Source of the DNA: Streptosporangiaceae bacterium
GTDB lineage: Bacteria; Actinomycetota; Actinomycetes; Streptosporangiales; Streptosporangiaceae
Length of the DNA stretch: 7,195 nt
Assembly: GCA_030043395.1 (NCBI GenBank)
Contig: JASHXW010000456.1
Span: 1-7,195 of the forward strand
Direction: 5' to 3'
The notes beneath the pieces were generated by a model. That model ran no database searches. It saw only the letters and a program-made list of their open reading frames with translations, and was not told the origin of the DNA. This document shows, piece by piece, positions 1 to 6,526 of this stretch. Position 1 is the stretch's first letter. Each line of letters starts with the position of its first letter. A program made the position numbers and the translations under genes.

Positions 1-458
1 CGGGCGGGGACGGTGTCGGGGTCCACGTCGGCGACCAGGACGACGTCCTCGCCAACCTGGACCAGCTCGTCGAGTATGGCTGGCACGGACGGATCGGATC
101 CGATGACGACCCGGTAGGCGCCTTCGGGAAAGGTGTGTCTCATCGCCAGGATCCTCCGAATCCCATTCGCCGCGGCCACGCCGGTGAGCAGCGCGAACAC
201 GCCAGCGAGTAGCGGAATGGTGGTCAGCATGGTGCCAACCGCGATTACTTCTCCGGCCGGGTTCTGGGGCGTCACATCGCCGTAGCCGACGGTGGTCGCC
301 GTGGTGATCGCCCAGTAGACGCTGCGGCCGAACGGCAGGTGCTGGGTAGCTGAGAACAGCGTGGCGCCGATCAGCATGCAGCCCACCGCCGAACAGAGCA
401 GGATCACGATGTGCTTGCGGTGGGGCTGACCGAAGATTCGCAGAAGTATGCCGATCAT
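1..458 (-). CDS. Two-TM potassium channel with RCK-like C-terminal domain (3' end cut by window edge)
   Basis: This is an ion channel for potassium in the cytoplasmic membrane; 152 codons are visible. After a short basic N-terminus, residues 16-38 form TM1, 46-61 the pore helix and filter, and 70-97 TM2. The filter reads TTVGYGD at residues 55-61 (bases 276-296), the classic K+ signature. From about residue 115, a strand-helix-strand pattern (YRVVIGSD, then PSVPAILDEL, then DVVLVADVD) resembles the start of a TrkA-N/RCK domain, but the glycine-rich loop is GSDPSV rather than GxGxxG. There is no S1-S4 voltage sensor, so the layout is MthK-like. The ATG at 458 is the only start codon after an in-frame TAA at 504-506; the Shine-Dalgarno is weak (GAGAAG 8 bases upstream, or AGGG 2 bases upstream). 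It lies 260 bases downstream of the mce operon on the same strand, behind a putative terminator, so it is probably transcribed separately. The channel call is firm; the ligand, if any, is unknown. Confidence 0.9.
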   Translation of the reverse strand, partial: MIGILLRIFGQPHRKHIVILLCSAVGCMLIGATLFSATQHLPFGRSVYWAITTATTVGYGDVTPQNPAGEVIAVGTMLTTIPLLAGVFALLTGVAAANGIRRILAMRHTFPEGAYRVVIGSDPSVPAILDELVQVGEDVVLVADVDPDTVPA

Positions 459-483
459 TGCCCTATCTTCTCGTTCGCTTCCC

Positions 484-565
484 GGCCGCCGCGGCCAGTC
501 CGGTTAAGCCGGTGCACTTCTGCCGAAGCTAGCTTGCACGAGTAGAACTTCTTAAACGATCGCCA
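484..565 (-). promoter_or_regulatory. Possible promoter/operator region for the K+ channel gene
   Basis: This is inferred from position and composition only. The minus strand is locally AT-rich here, with a TTTAAG hexamer (bases 550-555), a 19-base gap, and TAGCTT (526-531) that could serve as weak -35 and -10 elements. TAGCTT sits inside the perfect palindrome AAGCTAGCTT at 526-535, which could be a protein-binding site. Nearer the start codon, GGCCGC-C-GCGGCC at 484-496 is a second dyad. Neither hexamer matches the consensus well, so the exact start point cannot be given. Confidence 0.25.
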
Positions 566-663
566 GGTGCCCGTCAGCGCCGGCCAGAACTGAATGTTTC
601 CTGAGCAATCTCTGCAACCTGCTGGCACTCGCTCTGCCTTCGGCCCGTTGAAAGTTCAGGCGG

Positions 664-693
664 CGGGCGAGCTACCCTCCTGGAGCTCGCCCG
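664..693 (-). terminator. Stem-loop after the mce operon, putative intrinsic terminator
   Basis: A perfect 10-bp inverted repeat pairs 664-673 (CGGGCGAGCT) with 684-693 (AGCTCGCCCG) around a 10-base loop. It begins 25 bases after the stop codon of the last operon gene. A smaller adjacent hairpin (GCGCC at 694-698 with GGCGC at 705-709, 6-base loop) lies between it and the stop. No U-tract follows on the minus strand, which is common for actinobacterial terminators. It could equally be a 3'-end stabilising structure. Confidence 0.55.
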
Positions 694-718
694 GCGCCCT
701 GCCTGGCGCGTGTTCGGA

Positions 719-1525
719 TCACGGACTGGTGAAGGTGTCGATGCTCTCGATCTTCCAGGTGCCGTGCTGGCTGACGGCATTGACCGCGAACATGGCGCCG
801 CTGTAGCTGGTCTGGCTGGTGCCCGCGCGGGTGTCCTGCTGGTTGGCGAAGACGAGCAGCCTGGCGCGGTTGCCGGTGAGCAGTTCCACCCCTATGTCGG
901 TGACCCGTGTCGTCAGGATCAGCTTCTCTTTCGGCGCCTGCTTCTCGACCAGGGCGAACAGGACGTCGTACTGCTTGATGGCCTTGCCGGTTAGCGCTCG
1001 CTGTGCGGCGGACCTGGTGCGCGCGGTGTCGGCATAGCTGTAGGAGAAGATCGTGTCCACCGTCCGGGTGATGTCGCGGGTGACGGCCGTGGTGGCCGGG
1101 CGGTCCACTAGCGCCGTGTTGGCGCTGGCCGCGTTGGAGCGGAGCTGGTGCGCGGCCAGGGTGGCCCAGACGCCGAACGCGCCGATCAGGACCGTCGCCG
1201 TGCCAAGCACCGCTATCAGCCGCTTGCCGCGCCGGCCAGGCGCGCCGCCATCGCGTGCGGCAGAGTCAGCGTCGGCATCGGATTCGTCGTCAGCATTTGA
1301 CGTCGCATCAGCGCCTGAAGCCTCGTCAGGGTCTGAAGCCTCACTGCCATCGGCAGTCTCGTCAGTATCGGAGTGCTCGCCGTCGTCGCGAGCCCGCTCA
1401 GGCTCAGAGGACTCATCGATGACTGCCCCGGCGTCGAGATCCTCGTCAGCCGCTTCGTCGGGCGTGGTCACGTCAGTCGTTTGCCCGGTCTCTTTTTCGC
1501 TGGTCGCGGCCGCGCGCTTAGCCAT
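719..1525 (-). CDS. Mce-associated membrane protein with long acidic N-terminal tail
   Basis: A 268-residue single-pass membrane protein of the Mas/Mam type, accessory to the Mce transporter. Residues 10-88 are a disordered acidic, Ser/Thr/Ala-rich segment with 31 Asp/Glu and only three Lys/Arg. A basic cluster (RRGKR, 98-102) precedes the membrane segment at 103-125, predicting the acidic tail in the cytoplasm. Residues 126-268 would be outside and have the helix-then-strand pattern of an NTF2-like Mce-associated domain, ending in a Trp-Lys-Ile strand (TWKIESIDTF). It contains no cysteine. The ATG at 1525 is preferred because GGAG lies 6 bases upstream and the start overlaps the previous gene by 8 bases (ATGGCTAA); an in-frame GTG at 1645 would add 40 residues and overlap the previous gene by 128 bases. 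Last gene of the coupled operon. The family assignment rests on topology, context and domain pattern; its precise role is not known. Confidence 0.8.
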   Translation of the reverse strand: MAKRAAATSEKETGQTTDVTTPDEAADEDLDAGAVIDESSEPERARDDGEHSDTDETADGSEASDPDEASGADATSNADDESDADADSAARDGGAPGRRGKRLIAVLGTATVLIGAFGVWATLAAHQLRSNAASANTALVDRPATTAVTRDITRTVDTIFSYSYADTARTRSAAQRALTGKAIKQYDVLFALVEKQAPKEKLILTTRVTDIGVELLTGNRARLLVFANQQDTRAGTSQTSYSGAMFAVNAVSQHGTWKIESIDTFTSP

Positions 1526-2078
1526 GGGTGGCTCCGTGGCTAGCCGCGCTGACGGGCACCTGGTTGAGTGCGCTGAGCTTCCAGCCGGACGACGTCCTGA
1601 CCAGCGTGCCGGCCAGCCGGGTCTGCTTGGTGACCGCGGAGCCATGCGCCGGGGTGACCGTGATCTGCACCGCGGCGATGATCGTGGCCCTGCCCGAGCT
1701 GACGTCCAGGCCGGTCAGCGCCGCGTCCAGGATCTTGGCCGAGGTGACGGTCCGCGCCTTGATGACCTCCTGCTCGAACGACGTCCGGTCGGCCACGATC
1801 TGCTCGCGCAGCAGCCCCGTGGACGACTGCTCCCACAGCGCCAGCCCTTGCCCGACGTGCCGGTAGTTCAGGGTGTTGAAGTTCAGCACCGCCTGCTCGC
1901 CCGCCCGGAGCGCCGCGTCCCTGGCGGTGGCGTGACCGCTGACTCGCGGAGCACTCGCCCATGACCAGCCTGACCAGGCGGCGAAAACCACGGCGGCAAT
2001 CAGCAGCACGGCGGCGACGGCCACGACGGGCTCGCGCAGCCGAACGCCCGGACGCGTCGTGTCGGTAACCGAGGTCAC
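1518..2078 (-). CDS. Mce-associated membrane protein (Mas/Mam type)
   Basis: A 186-residue single-pass membrane protein following the last Mce subunit. A short cytoplasmic N-terminus with basic residues (R9, R13, R15) leads into a membrane segment at 18-40. The rest faces outside: an Ala-rich helix with a conserved-looking NFNTLNY stretch, then alternating strands ending in SSGWKLSALNQVPV, typical of the NTF2-like fold of Mce-associated proteins. Family members are thought to stabilise or assist Mce complexes; no catalytic residues are evident. The start is GTG at 2078, with a 4-base GTGA overlap with the mceF stop and GGAGTG 5 bases upstream. It ends with TAA, the only non-TGA stop among the operon genes, inside the 8-base overlap with the next gene. 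It has no cysteine. The pair of Mas genes is probably an old tandem duplication, although the two are too diverged to align easily by eye. Confidence 0.85.
   Translation of the reverse strand: MTSVTDTTRPGVRLREPVVAVAAVLLIAAVVFAAWSGWSWASAPRVSGHATARDAALRAGEQAVLNFNTLNYRHVGQGLALWEQSSTGLLREQIVADRTSFEQEVIKARTVTSAKILDAALTGLDVSSGRATIIAAVQITVTPAHGSAVTKQTRLAGTLVRTSSGWKLSALNQVPVSAASHGATHG
1532..1535 (-). promoter_or_regulatory. Ribosome binding site fixing the start of the acidic-tail Mas gene
   Basis: GGAG on the minus strand lies 6 bases before the ATG at 1525, within the 3' end of the preceding Mas gene. It decides for the 268-residue form over a GTG start at 1645. Confidence 0.6.
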
Positions 2079-3238
2079 GGGTTCACTCCGAGCAGCTGGG
2101 CCAGCCCGGGCTGGACCGCGGGCGGCACGCCTTCGGAGGGCGCATGCGCGGAGCCGCGCACGTCGACGCCGCTGCTAGCGGGCAGGGTGCAACTCGCCCC
2201 AGTGTTCAGCGGCGGTGCCGGGGATGTGTCGAGCCCGTTGCGGTACACCGTCCCGCCGTACCCGGCCTCGCATGGCAGCGGGTTGAAGAACGTGAGCGTC
2301 ACGCCGAACCTGGCCCCCTTGCTGGTGATCACCGTTGACCCGATCGAGATCGCGGCGGGCAGCGCGGAGAGCAACTCGTCCAGCGCCTGGCCCCTGGTTA
2401 TTGTCAGATTAGCCGTGGTCAGGAGGTTAGCGATCAATATGCTCAGGCTCGGGTTCGTGCCAGCCAGCAGATCAGCTAGCTGCCCGGCGGCCTGCGGCCC
2501 GTCGCTGATCAGCTGCTCCAAGCTCGTGTTGGAGCTGGCGATCTGCTTGGCAAGCAGAAGAGCTTCCTTACCGAAGTCCTCCAGCTCGCTGGTCTCGTCA
2601 ATCTGGGTGGCGAGCACCGTCCGCCCGTCCAGGATCAGCGACTTGGTCTGCGGCAATGTCTCGTCCGCGGCGTGCGTCAGCGAGGCGTTGCCGTCGATCA
2701 GGGCGCCCAGGTTGGCGCCCTCGCCGGAGAAGCCGGTGCCCAGCTCGTCGATCAGCTTGCGCATCGTGCCAAGCGGCACCGAGGTCACGAAGGAGTTGAT
2801 GCTCGTGAGCAGGCTGGTCACGGGCAGCGGCAGGCTGGTGTCGCGCTCAGGGATCACGCTGCCGTCGGTCAGGTACGGCCCGGCGGTGACCTGGGGCCGC
2901 AAGTCCACGTACTGCTCGCCGACCGCGGACAAGTCGGCCACCGCGGCGTGCAGCCTGGCCGGGATGGGCGGTGCGGACGAGCTAATGTCCAGGTCTGCCT
3001 GCACGCCGGTGGCTGTCAGCTGCAGGGTCCCGACCCGGCCGACGGACACGCCACGGTAGGTGACGTCGGCGTTGGGGTACAAGCCACCGCCGTCGGCGAG
3101 GTCGAGCTTGACGACGTAGTAGCCGCGGATGCCCAGGTACCTGCCCAGGTCGGCATAGTGCAGGCCAGTGAAGGCGATGATCAGGACCCCGATCGCCGCG
3201 AACGCGATCAGCTTGACTCTGGTTGCCCTGGTCAGCAT
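2075..3238 (-). CDS. mceF: Mce family subunit MceF
   Basis: The sixth Mce subunit, 387 residues, part of the envelope-spanning hetero-hexamer that moves lipids or sterols towards the YrbE permease. An N-terminal membrane anchor spans about 10-26. The MCE domain covers about 40-116, with the typical VTYRGVSVGRVG turn near 59-70 and closing LSAVGEQYVDLRP. A long, mostly helical segment (about 140-300) follows and would form the tube wall. The C-terminal tail contains NPLPCEAGY and the second cysteine of the protein (C323 and C350, the only two), then VRGSAHAP, a MceF-like ending. It is shorter than mycobacterial MceF proteins, which usually carry a longer Pro-rich tail. The ATG at 3238 overlaps the mceE stop by one base (TGATG); the upstream GGCAGG is a modest ribosome site, fitting translational coupling. 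F is assigned because it directly follows the lipoprotein subunit and precedes the Mas genes. Confidence 0.93.
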   Translation of the reverse strand: MLTRATRVKLIAFAAIGVLIIAFTGLHYADLGRYLGIRGYYVVKLDLADGGGLYPNADVTYRGVSVGRVGTLQLTATGVQADLDISSSAPPIPARLHAAVADLSAVGEQYVDLRPQVTAGPYLTDGSVIPERDTSLPLPVTSLLTSINSFVTSVPLGTMRKLIDELGTGFSGEGANLGALIDGNASLTHAADETLPQTKSLILDGRTVLATQIDETSELEDFGKEALLLAKQIASSNTSLEQLISDGPQAAGQLADLLAGTNPSLSILIANLLTTANLTITRGQALDELLSALPAAISIGSTVITSKGARFGVTLTFFNPLPCEAGYGGTVYRNGLDTSPAPPLNTGASCTLPASSGVDVRGSAHAPSEGVPPAVQPGLAQLLGVNP

Positions 3239-4308
3239 CAGTGCCTGCCCTTCTTGCGGCGAGGCTTCTTGATCGGCGGGATGACCGTCGTGCCCTTCGC
3301 GGCGTGCAGGGACAGGTAGATATTCAGGTAGTCGCCCTTGACGTCCGAGAGCACCTGGTTAGTGAACGGGTAAGTGAGCAGCACCTGCAGGGCGATCGGC
3401 AGGCTCTGCCCGGCGTTAGCCAGCTCGCGCAGGGTCGGCGCGAGCTCCTGCAGGTCGGCGACCAGGTTCGCCTGGCTGGCGTTGATGGTGCTCACCGCGA
3501 CGCCGGACAGCCGCTTCAGCGACACGAGCATGGTGACGAGCTGGGCATGCTGGTCGGCGAGGACCTGCAGGCCCGGGGTGAGCTGGCTGAGCACGTGCCC
3601 GATCTGGCGGTCGCGCGCCGCCAGCGTCGCGGACAAGGTGTTCAGGCCGTCGAGCGCGGTCTTGATCTCGCTCGCGTGCGCGTTGAGGTTTGCCAGCATG
3701 GTGTGGATCTGCACGAACAGCGACCTGATCTGCGGCTCGTTGCCCGACAGGGCAGCGTTCAGCTGCGTCACGATGACGTGCAGCTCGTCCACTCCGCCGC
3801 CGTTGAGCAGCAGCGACAGCGCCCCGAGCACTTCCTCGACGGTCGCGTTGGTCGTCGTGCGCGAGACCGGGATCATCGCGTTGTTGCTGAGCCGGCCGAC
3901 TGGCTTGATGCCGGGCGGCGCGGTCAGCGCGATGTACTGCTCGCCGAGCAGGCTGGCTTGCTGGACCTCGGCGATCGCGTTGGCCGGCAGGTGCACGTCG
4001 CCGTTCACGAGCATGCTGACGCGGCCTATCCAGCTGTGCGGCGGCAGGTAGATCCTGGTGACCCGGCCGACCGCGACGTCGTTGACGAGCACCGCCGACT
4101 GCGGCACGAGGTCAGCGACGTCGGTGAACTGAGCGGTCACCCGGAACGGATGGCTGCCGAGACTGGCGCCGCCTGGCAGCGGCAGGCTGTAGATGCCGTT
4201 GAAGCCGCCGCCTGAACTGCAGCCCGTCGCGGCGAGGATGAGCGCGGCGGCCACCGCCCCGACGGCCGGCCAGCGCCGCAGCGTGCGCGGTGCCCTGGAG
4301 GCGGTCAC
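3238..4308 (-). CDS. mceE: Mce family lipoprotein subunit MceE
   Basis: The lipid-anchored Mce subunit, 356 residues, matching the LprK/MceE class. The N-terminus is a type II signal peptide: basic RTLRR at 8-12, hydrophobic core 15-27, then the lipobox ending ATGC with the lipidated cysteine at 30, which is the only cysteine. The -3 position is Ala rather than the usual Leu. The MCE domain spans about 55-131, with LVNDVAVGRV and SLLGEQYIAL as recognisable core segments. Long amphipathic helices follow (about 150-310), then a paralogous closing motif DYLNIYLSLH, which in MceB and MceC has Cys where this protein has Ser. The protein ends in a basic tail (IKKPRRKKGRH). The start is GTG at 4308, in a 4-base GTGA overlap with the mceD stop, with AGGGG 6 bases upstream. 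Confidence 0.94.
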   Translation of the reverse strand: MTASRAPRTLRRWPAVGAVAAALILAATGCSSGGGFNGIYSLPLPGGASLGSHPFRVTAQFTDVADLVPQSAVLVNDVAVGRVTRIYLPPHSWIGRVSMLVNGDVHLPANAIAEVQQASLLGEQYIALTAPPGIKPVGRLSNNAMIPVSRTTTNATVEEVLGALSLLLNGGGVDELHVIVTQLNAALSGNEPQIRSLFVQIHTMLANLNAHASEIKTALDGLNTLSATLAARDRQIGHVLSQLTPGLQVLADQHAQLVTMLVSLKRLSGVAVSTINASQANLVADLQELAPTLRELANAGQSLPIALQVLLTYPFTNQVLSDVKGDYLNIYLSLHAAKGTTVIPPIKKPRRKKGRH

Positions 4309-5501
4309 CGGGCACCCCTGGCGAGCATTGCCTGCGGCGTGGTGTAGACCGTGCCGACGGCCGGCAACGGCAGCGGCGGGAGCTTGTCCAGGTACGCCGA
4401 GGGCACCGCGACGGTACCGGGTGGCTGGGACCCGTACGTCAAGCTGGAACTGGCGTACGCGGTGTCGGAAGCGCTGGTGCCGCCGTTGCCCCCGATCAGC
4501 TCGAGCAGGTCACCGCGCCCGTCGACGGTGTGGTTGGCGGCGTCGTAGGCGGCTACGAAGTTGTCGACCGCTAGCGGTGCGTCATCGAGCGCCTCAGCCA
4601 GCGAGGCCCGCTCCTGCACCAGCACCGTGGTGATCGACGCGAGATTGCTGACGTTGTCCTGGATCAGGCCGCGGTAAGTGCCGATGAAGTTCTTCACCTC
4701 GCCGAGCGCGACCGCGAGGTCCCTGATCACCGCTGCCAGGTCCTGCCTGTCGCTGGCGAGGATGGTGGACACCTGCGCGAGCTGCTGCTCGGCCAGCCGG
4801 ACCTGCCCGTCGTTGCTCTTCAGCATGCTGGTGAACTGCGCGAGGTAGCTGACGGTGGCAGCCAGGTTCCCCGATGACCCGCCGAGCGTCTTGAACAGCC
4901 CGCTGAACTGCGTGATCATCGCGTGCAGGTAGGTGGCGTTGCCGTTCAGGTTGGCCGCTCCGGTCTTGATCAGCTGGCTGAGGGCGCCGTGCTTGTTGGC
5001 GCCGTGCGGGCCGAGCGCGTCCAGCAGCTTGGCCAGGCTGGAGTAGATCTGGTCGACCTCGACCGGCACGGCCGTCCTGCTCACCGGAATGATCGCGTTG
5101 CCGGGAAGCTGCGGCCCGCCGGTGTAGGCGGGCGTCAGCTGGATGTACCGGTCGGAGATCACGCTGGGCGCGATCACGACGGCATCCGCGCTCGCGGGGA
5201 TGGCGATGCCATGGTTGATCGTCATGACGACCTTGACCCTGGTGCCTTCCGGCTGGACCGAGTCCACGGTGCCGACCGGCACGCCGAGCACCCGCACCGT
5301 CGAGCCCTGGTAGACGCCGATCGCCTCGGAGAAGTAAGCGGTGACCTGCTTGCCGCGGTGGGTGGCCTGATAGAAGATGACGGCGCCGGCCAGCAGGACG
5401 GCAGCAGCCAGCACCGCGGCGACCACGATCGCCAGGCGGTCCCGCCTGGCCAGAGCCTGCCTGCCGAGCTCCCTGGCACCTGACCTCAGGGTCGCCGTCA
5501 T
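4305..5501 (-). CDS. mceD: Mce family subunit MceD
   Basis: The fourth Mce subunit, 398 residues. A basic N-terminus (RRDR at 19-22) precedes a membrane anchor at 24-45. The MCE domain covers about 52-125, with AYFSEAIGVYQGSTVRVLGV followed by PVGTV, and ISDRYIQLTP at its end. The helical tube-forming segment runs to about residue 330; the tail is Gly/Ser then Pro-rich (KLPPLPLPAVG). There is no cysteine at all, unlike MceB, C and F, and no YLC motif. ATG at 5501 is chosen because it lies 5 bases after the mceC stop and leaves a normal short cytoplasmic N-terminus; a GAGG is close (3 bases) and a GGAG lies 12 bases upstream. An in-frame GTG at 5585 would add 28 residues of poor character and overlap mceC. 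The D label comes from its order between the C-like and E-like genes and from family resemblance. Confidence 0.92.
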   Translation of the reverse strand: MTATLRSGARELGRQALARRDRLAIVVAAVLAAAVLLAGAVIFYQATHRGKQVTAYFSEAIGVYQGSTVRVLGVPVGTVDSVQPEGTRVKVVMTINHGIAIPASADAVVIAPSVISDRYIQLTPAYTGGPQLPGNAIIPVSRTAVPVEVDQIYSSLAKLLDALGPHGANKHGALSQLIKTGAANLNGNATYLHAMITQFSGLFKTLGGSSGNLAATVSYLAQFTSMLKSNDGQVRLAEQQLAQVSTILASDRQDLAAVIRDLAVALGEVKNFIGTYRGLIQDNVSNLASITTVLVQERASLAEALDDAPLAVDNFVAAYDAANHTVDGRGDLLELIGGNGGTSASDTAYASSSLTYGSQPPGTVAVPSAYLDKLPPLPLPAVGTVYTTPQAMLARGAR

Positions 5502-5506
5502 CTGCC

Positions 5507-6526
5507 TCACCCGCTCCGCTTCGGTGGCTGGCAGCCATGCGCCGGCGTGCTGCTCGGCGCGTCGGTGTGGGTGATCAAGCCGCACAGGTAGACGTCGAAC
5601 CAGCGGCCGTTGCCCAGGGTGTTGCCGAGCAGCCGGTAGTAGGGCCCGGCCAGGGACAGTGCCGTCGCCAGGTCCGCCTGGTCCTGCTTGAGCAGGCTGG
5701 TGACCTGGTCAAGCGTCTGCAGTGCCGGGCCGAGCTTGGCCTGGTCGTCGTTGATGAGGCCGGATAGCTGGGTCGCGAGATCCTCGGTCGCGACGAGCAT
5801 CTCGTGGATGGCGGTCTGCCGCTCGCGCAACTCGGCGAGCAGCAGGTTGCCGTCACGCAGCAGCGCGGCGAAGCTGTTGTCCTCGTGCGCGAGCATCCCC
5901 GTGACCTTCCTGGCCTCGCTCAGCAGGCTCGTGACCGCCGCGTCCTTGGAGGCGATGGACTGCGACAGCGCGGCCAGGCCGCGCAGCGCGCTGCGCACGT
6001 AGGGGGGCGTATTGGCGAACGCCTGGGACAGCGTGAGCAGGCTCTTAGTGAGCTCGGCGGTGTTGATCCCGCTGATCTGCTTGCCGATGCCGCTGAGCGC
6101 CTGGGTCACGTCATAGGGCGAGGTCGTGCGGGACCTGGGTATTGCCTTCCCGGGGTTCTGCGCGGCGTTGCCCATCGGGTCGAGCGCCAGGTACTTGTCG
6201 CCAAGCAGCGTCTTGATCTCGATGGCGACAGTGGACTTGTCGCCGACCCACTCGTTGCGTACCCGGAAGCTGACCGCGACCTTGTCCCCGTCCAGCGAGA
6301 CGCCGGTGACCTGGCCGACGGTGACGCCGGCAATCCGCACCTCGTTGCCCGGTTGCAGCCCGGCCGCCTCGGAGAAGTAGGCGGTGTAGGTGGTGCCGCC
6401 GCCGATGAACGGCAGGTCGTCGGAGAAGTAGGCGAGCAGCGTGATGACCAAGAGCAGTGCCAGGCCCACTGCCGCGACCCCGATCGGGTTGCGCTCCCTG
6501 ATCGGCTTGATGGCGATCCTTCTCAT
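5507..6526 (-). CDS. mceC: Mce family subunit MceC
   Basis: The third Mce subunit, 339 residues. Basic N-terminus, membrane anchor 15-33, linker DDLPFIGGG (36-44), and MCE domain about 45-118 with TAYFSEAAGLQPGNEVRIAG then VTVGQV, and LLGDKYLALDP closing it. A long helical region (about 140-300) would line the lipid tunnel. The C-terminus has the subunit motif RWFDVYLCGL and a second cysteine near the end (C315 and C332, the only two in the protein). It is at the short end of the family. The start at 6526 is set by a 4-base ATGA overlap with the mceB stop and a GAGGTG ribosome site 6 bases upstream; a start at 6631 would add 35 Gln/Arg-rich residues without family character and overlap mceB by over 100 bases. 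Confidence 0.93.
   Translation of the reverse strand: MRRIAIKPIRERNPIGVAAVGLALLLVITLLAYFSDDLPFIGGGTTYTAYFSEAAGLQPGNEVRIAGVTVGQVTGVSLDGDKVAVSFRVRNEWVGDKSTVAIEIKTLLGDKYLALDPMGNAAQNPGKAIPRSRTTSPYDVTQALSGIGKQISGINTAELTKSLLTLSQAFANTPPYVRSALRGLAALSQSIASKDAAVTSLLSEARKVTGMLAHEDNSFAALLRDGNLLLAELRERQTAIHEMLVATEDLATQLSGLINDDQAKLGPALQTLDQVTSLLKQDQADLATALSLAGPYYRLLGNTLGNGRWFDVYLCGLITHTDAPSSTPAHGCQPPKRSG

Larger units (their letters stand above)
459..718. other. Intergenic region between mce operon end and K+ channel start
   Basis: These 260 bases hold no convincing gene; short open frames here have no coding character and overlap the mce end. What can be seen on the minus strand, in order, is two stem-loops just after the last mce-associated gene, an AT-richer stretch around 525-565 with a perfect 10-base palindrome, a CCGG/CCGG inverted repeat around TTAAG at 500-512, and a GGCCGC-C-GCGGCC inverted repeat at 484-496 just ahead of the channel start. 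The region probably ends one transcript and starts the next. Confidence 0.6.

Noticed and set aside
574..780. Small minus-strand open frame in the intergenic region
   Set aside because: It overlaps the end of the last Mas gene in another frame and spans the terminator hairpin; Arg/Ser/Pro-rich with no coding support.
1262..1400. Possible CRISPR-like or satellite repeat in the Ser/Asp-rich stretch
   Set aside because: Repeats are short, imperfect and codon-phased, explained by the acidic low-complexity tail of the Mas protein.
1053..1964. Plus-strand open frame of 303 codons opposite the two Mas genes
   Set aside because: Low-complexity Ser/Ala composition mirrors the acidic tail codons on the other strand; no ribosome site or family resemblance.
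2187..3059. Plus-strand open frame of 290 codons opposite mceF
   Set aside because: Ser/Leu/Val-rich antisense reading of MceF with no start signal; MceF itself has an MCE domain and anchor.
3223..4215. Long plus-strand open frame (330 codons) opposite mceE
   Set aside because: It is antisense to a clear Mce lipoprotein, rich in Arg/Gln/Val/Asp with no domain character, as expected from GC-rich codon bias on the opposite strand.
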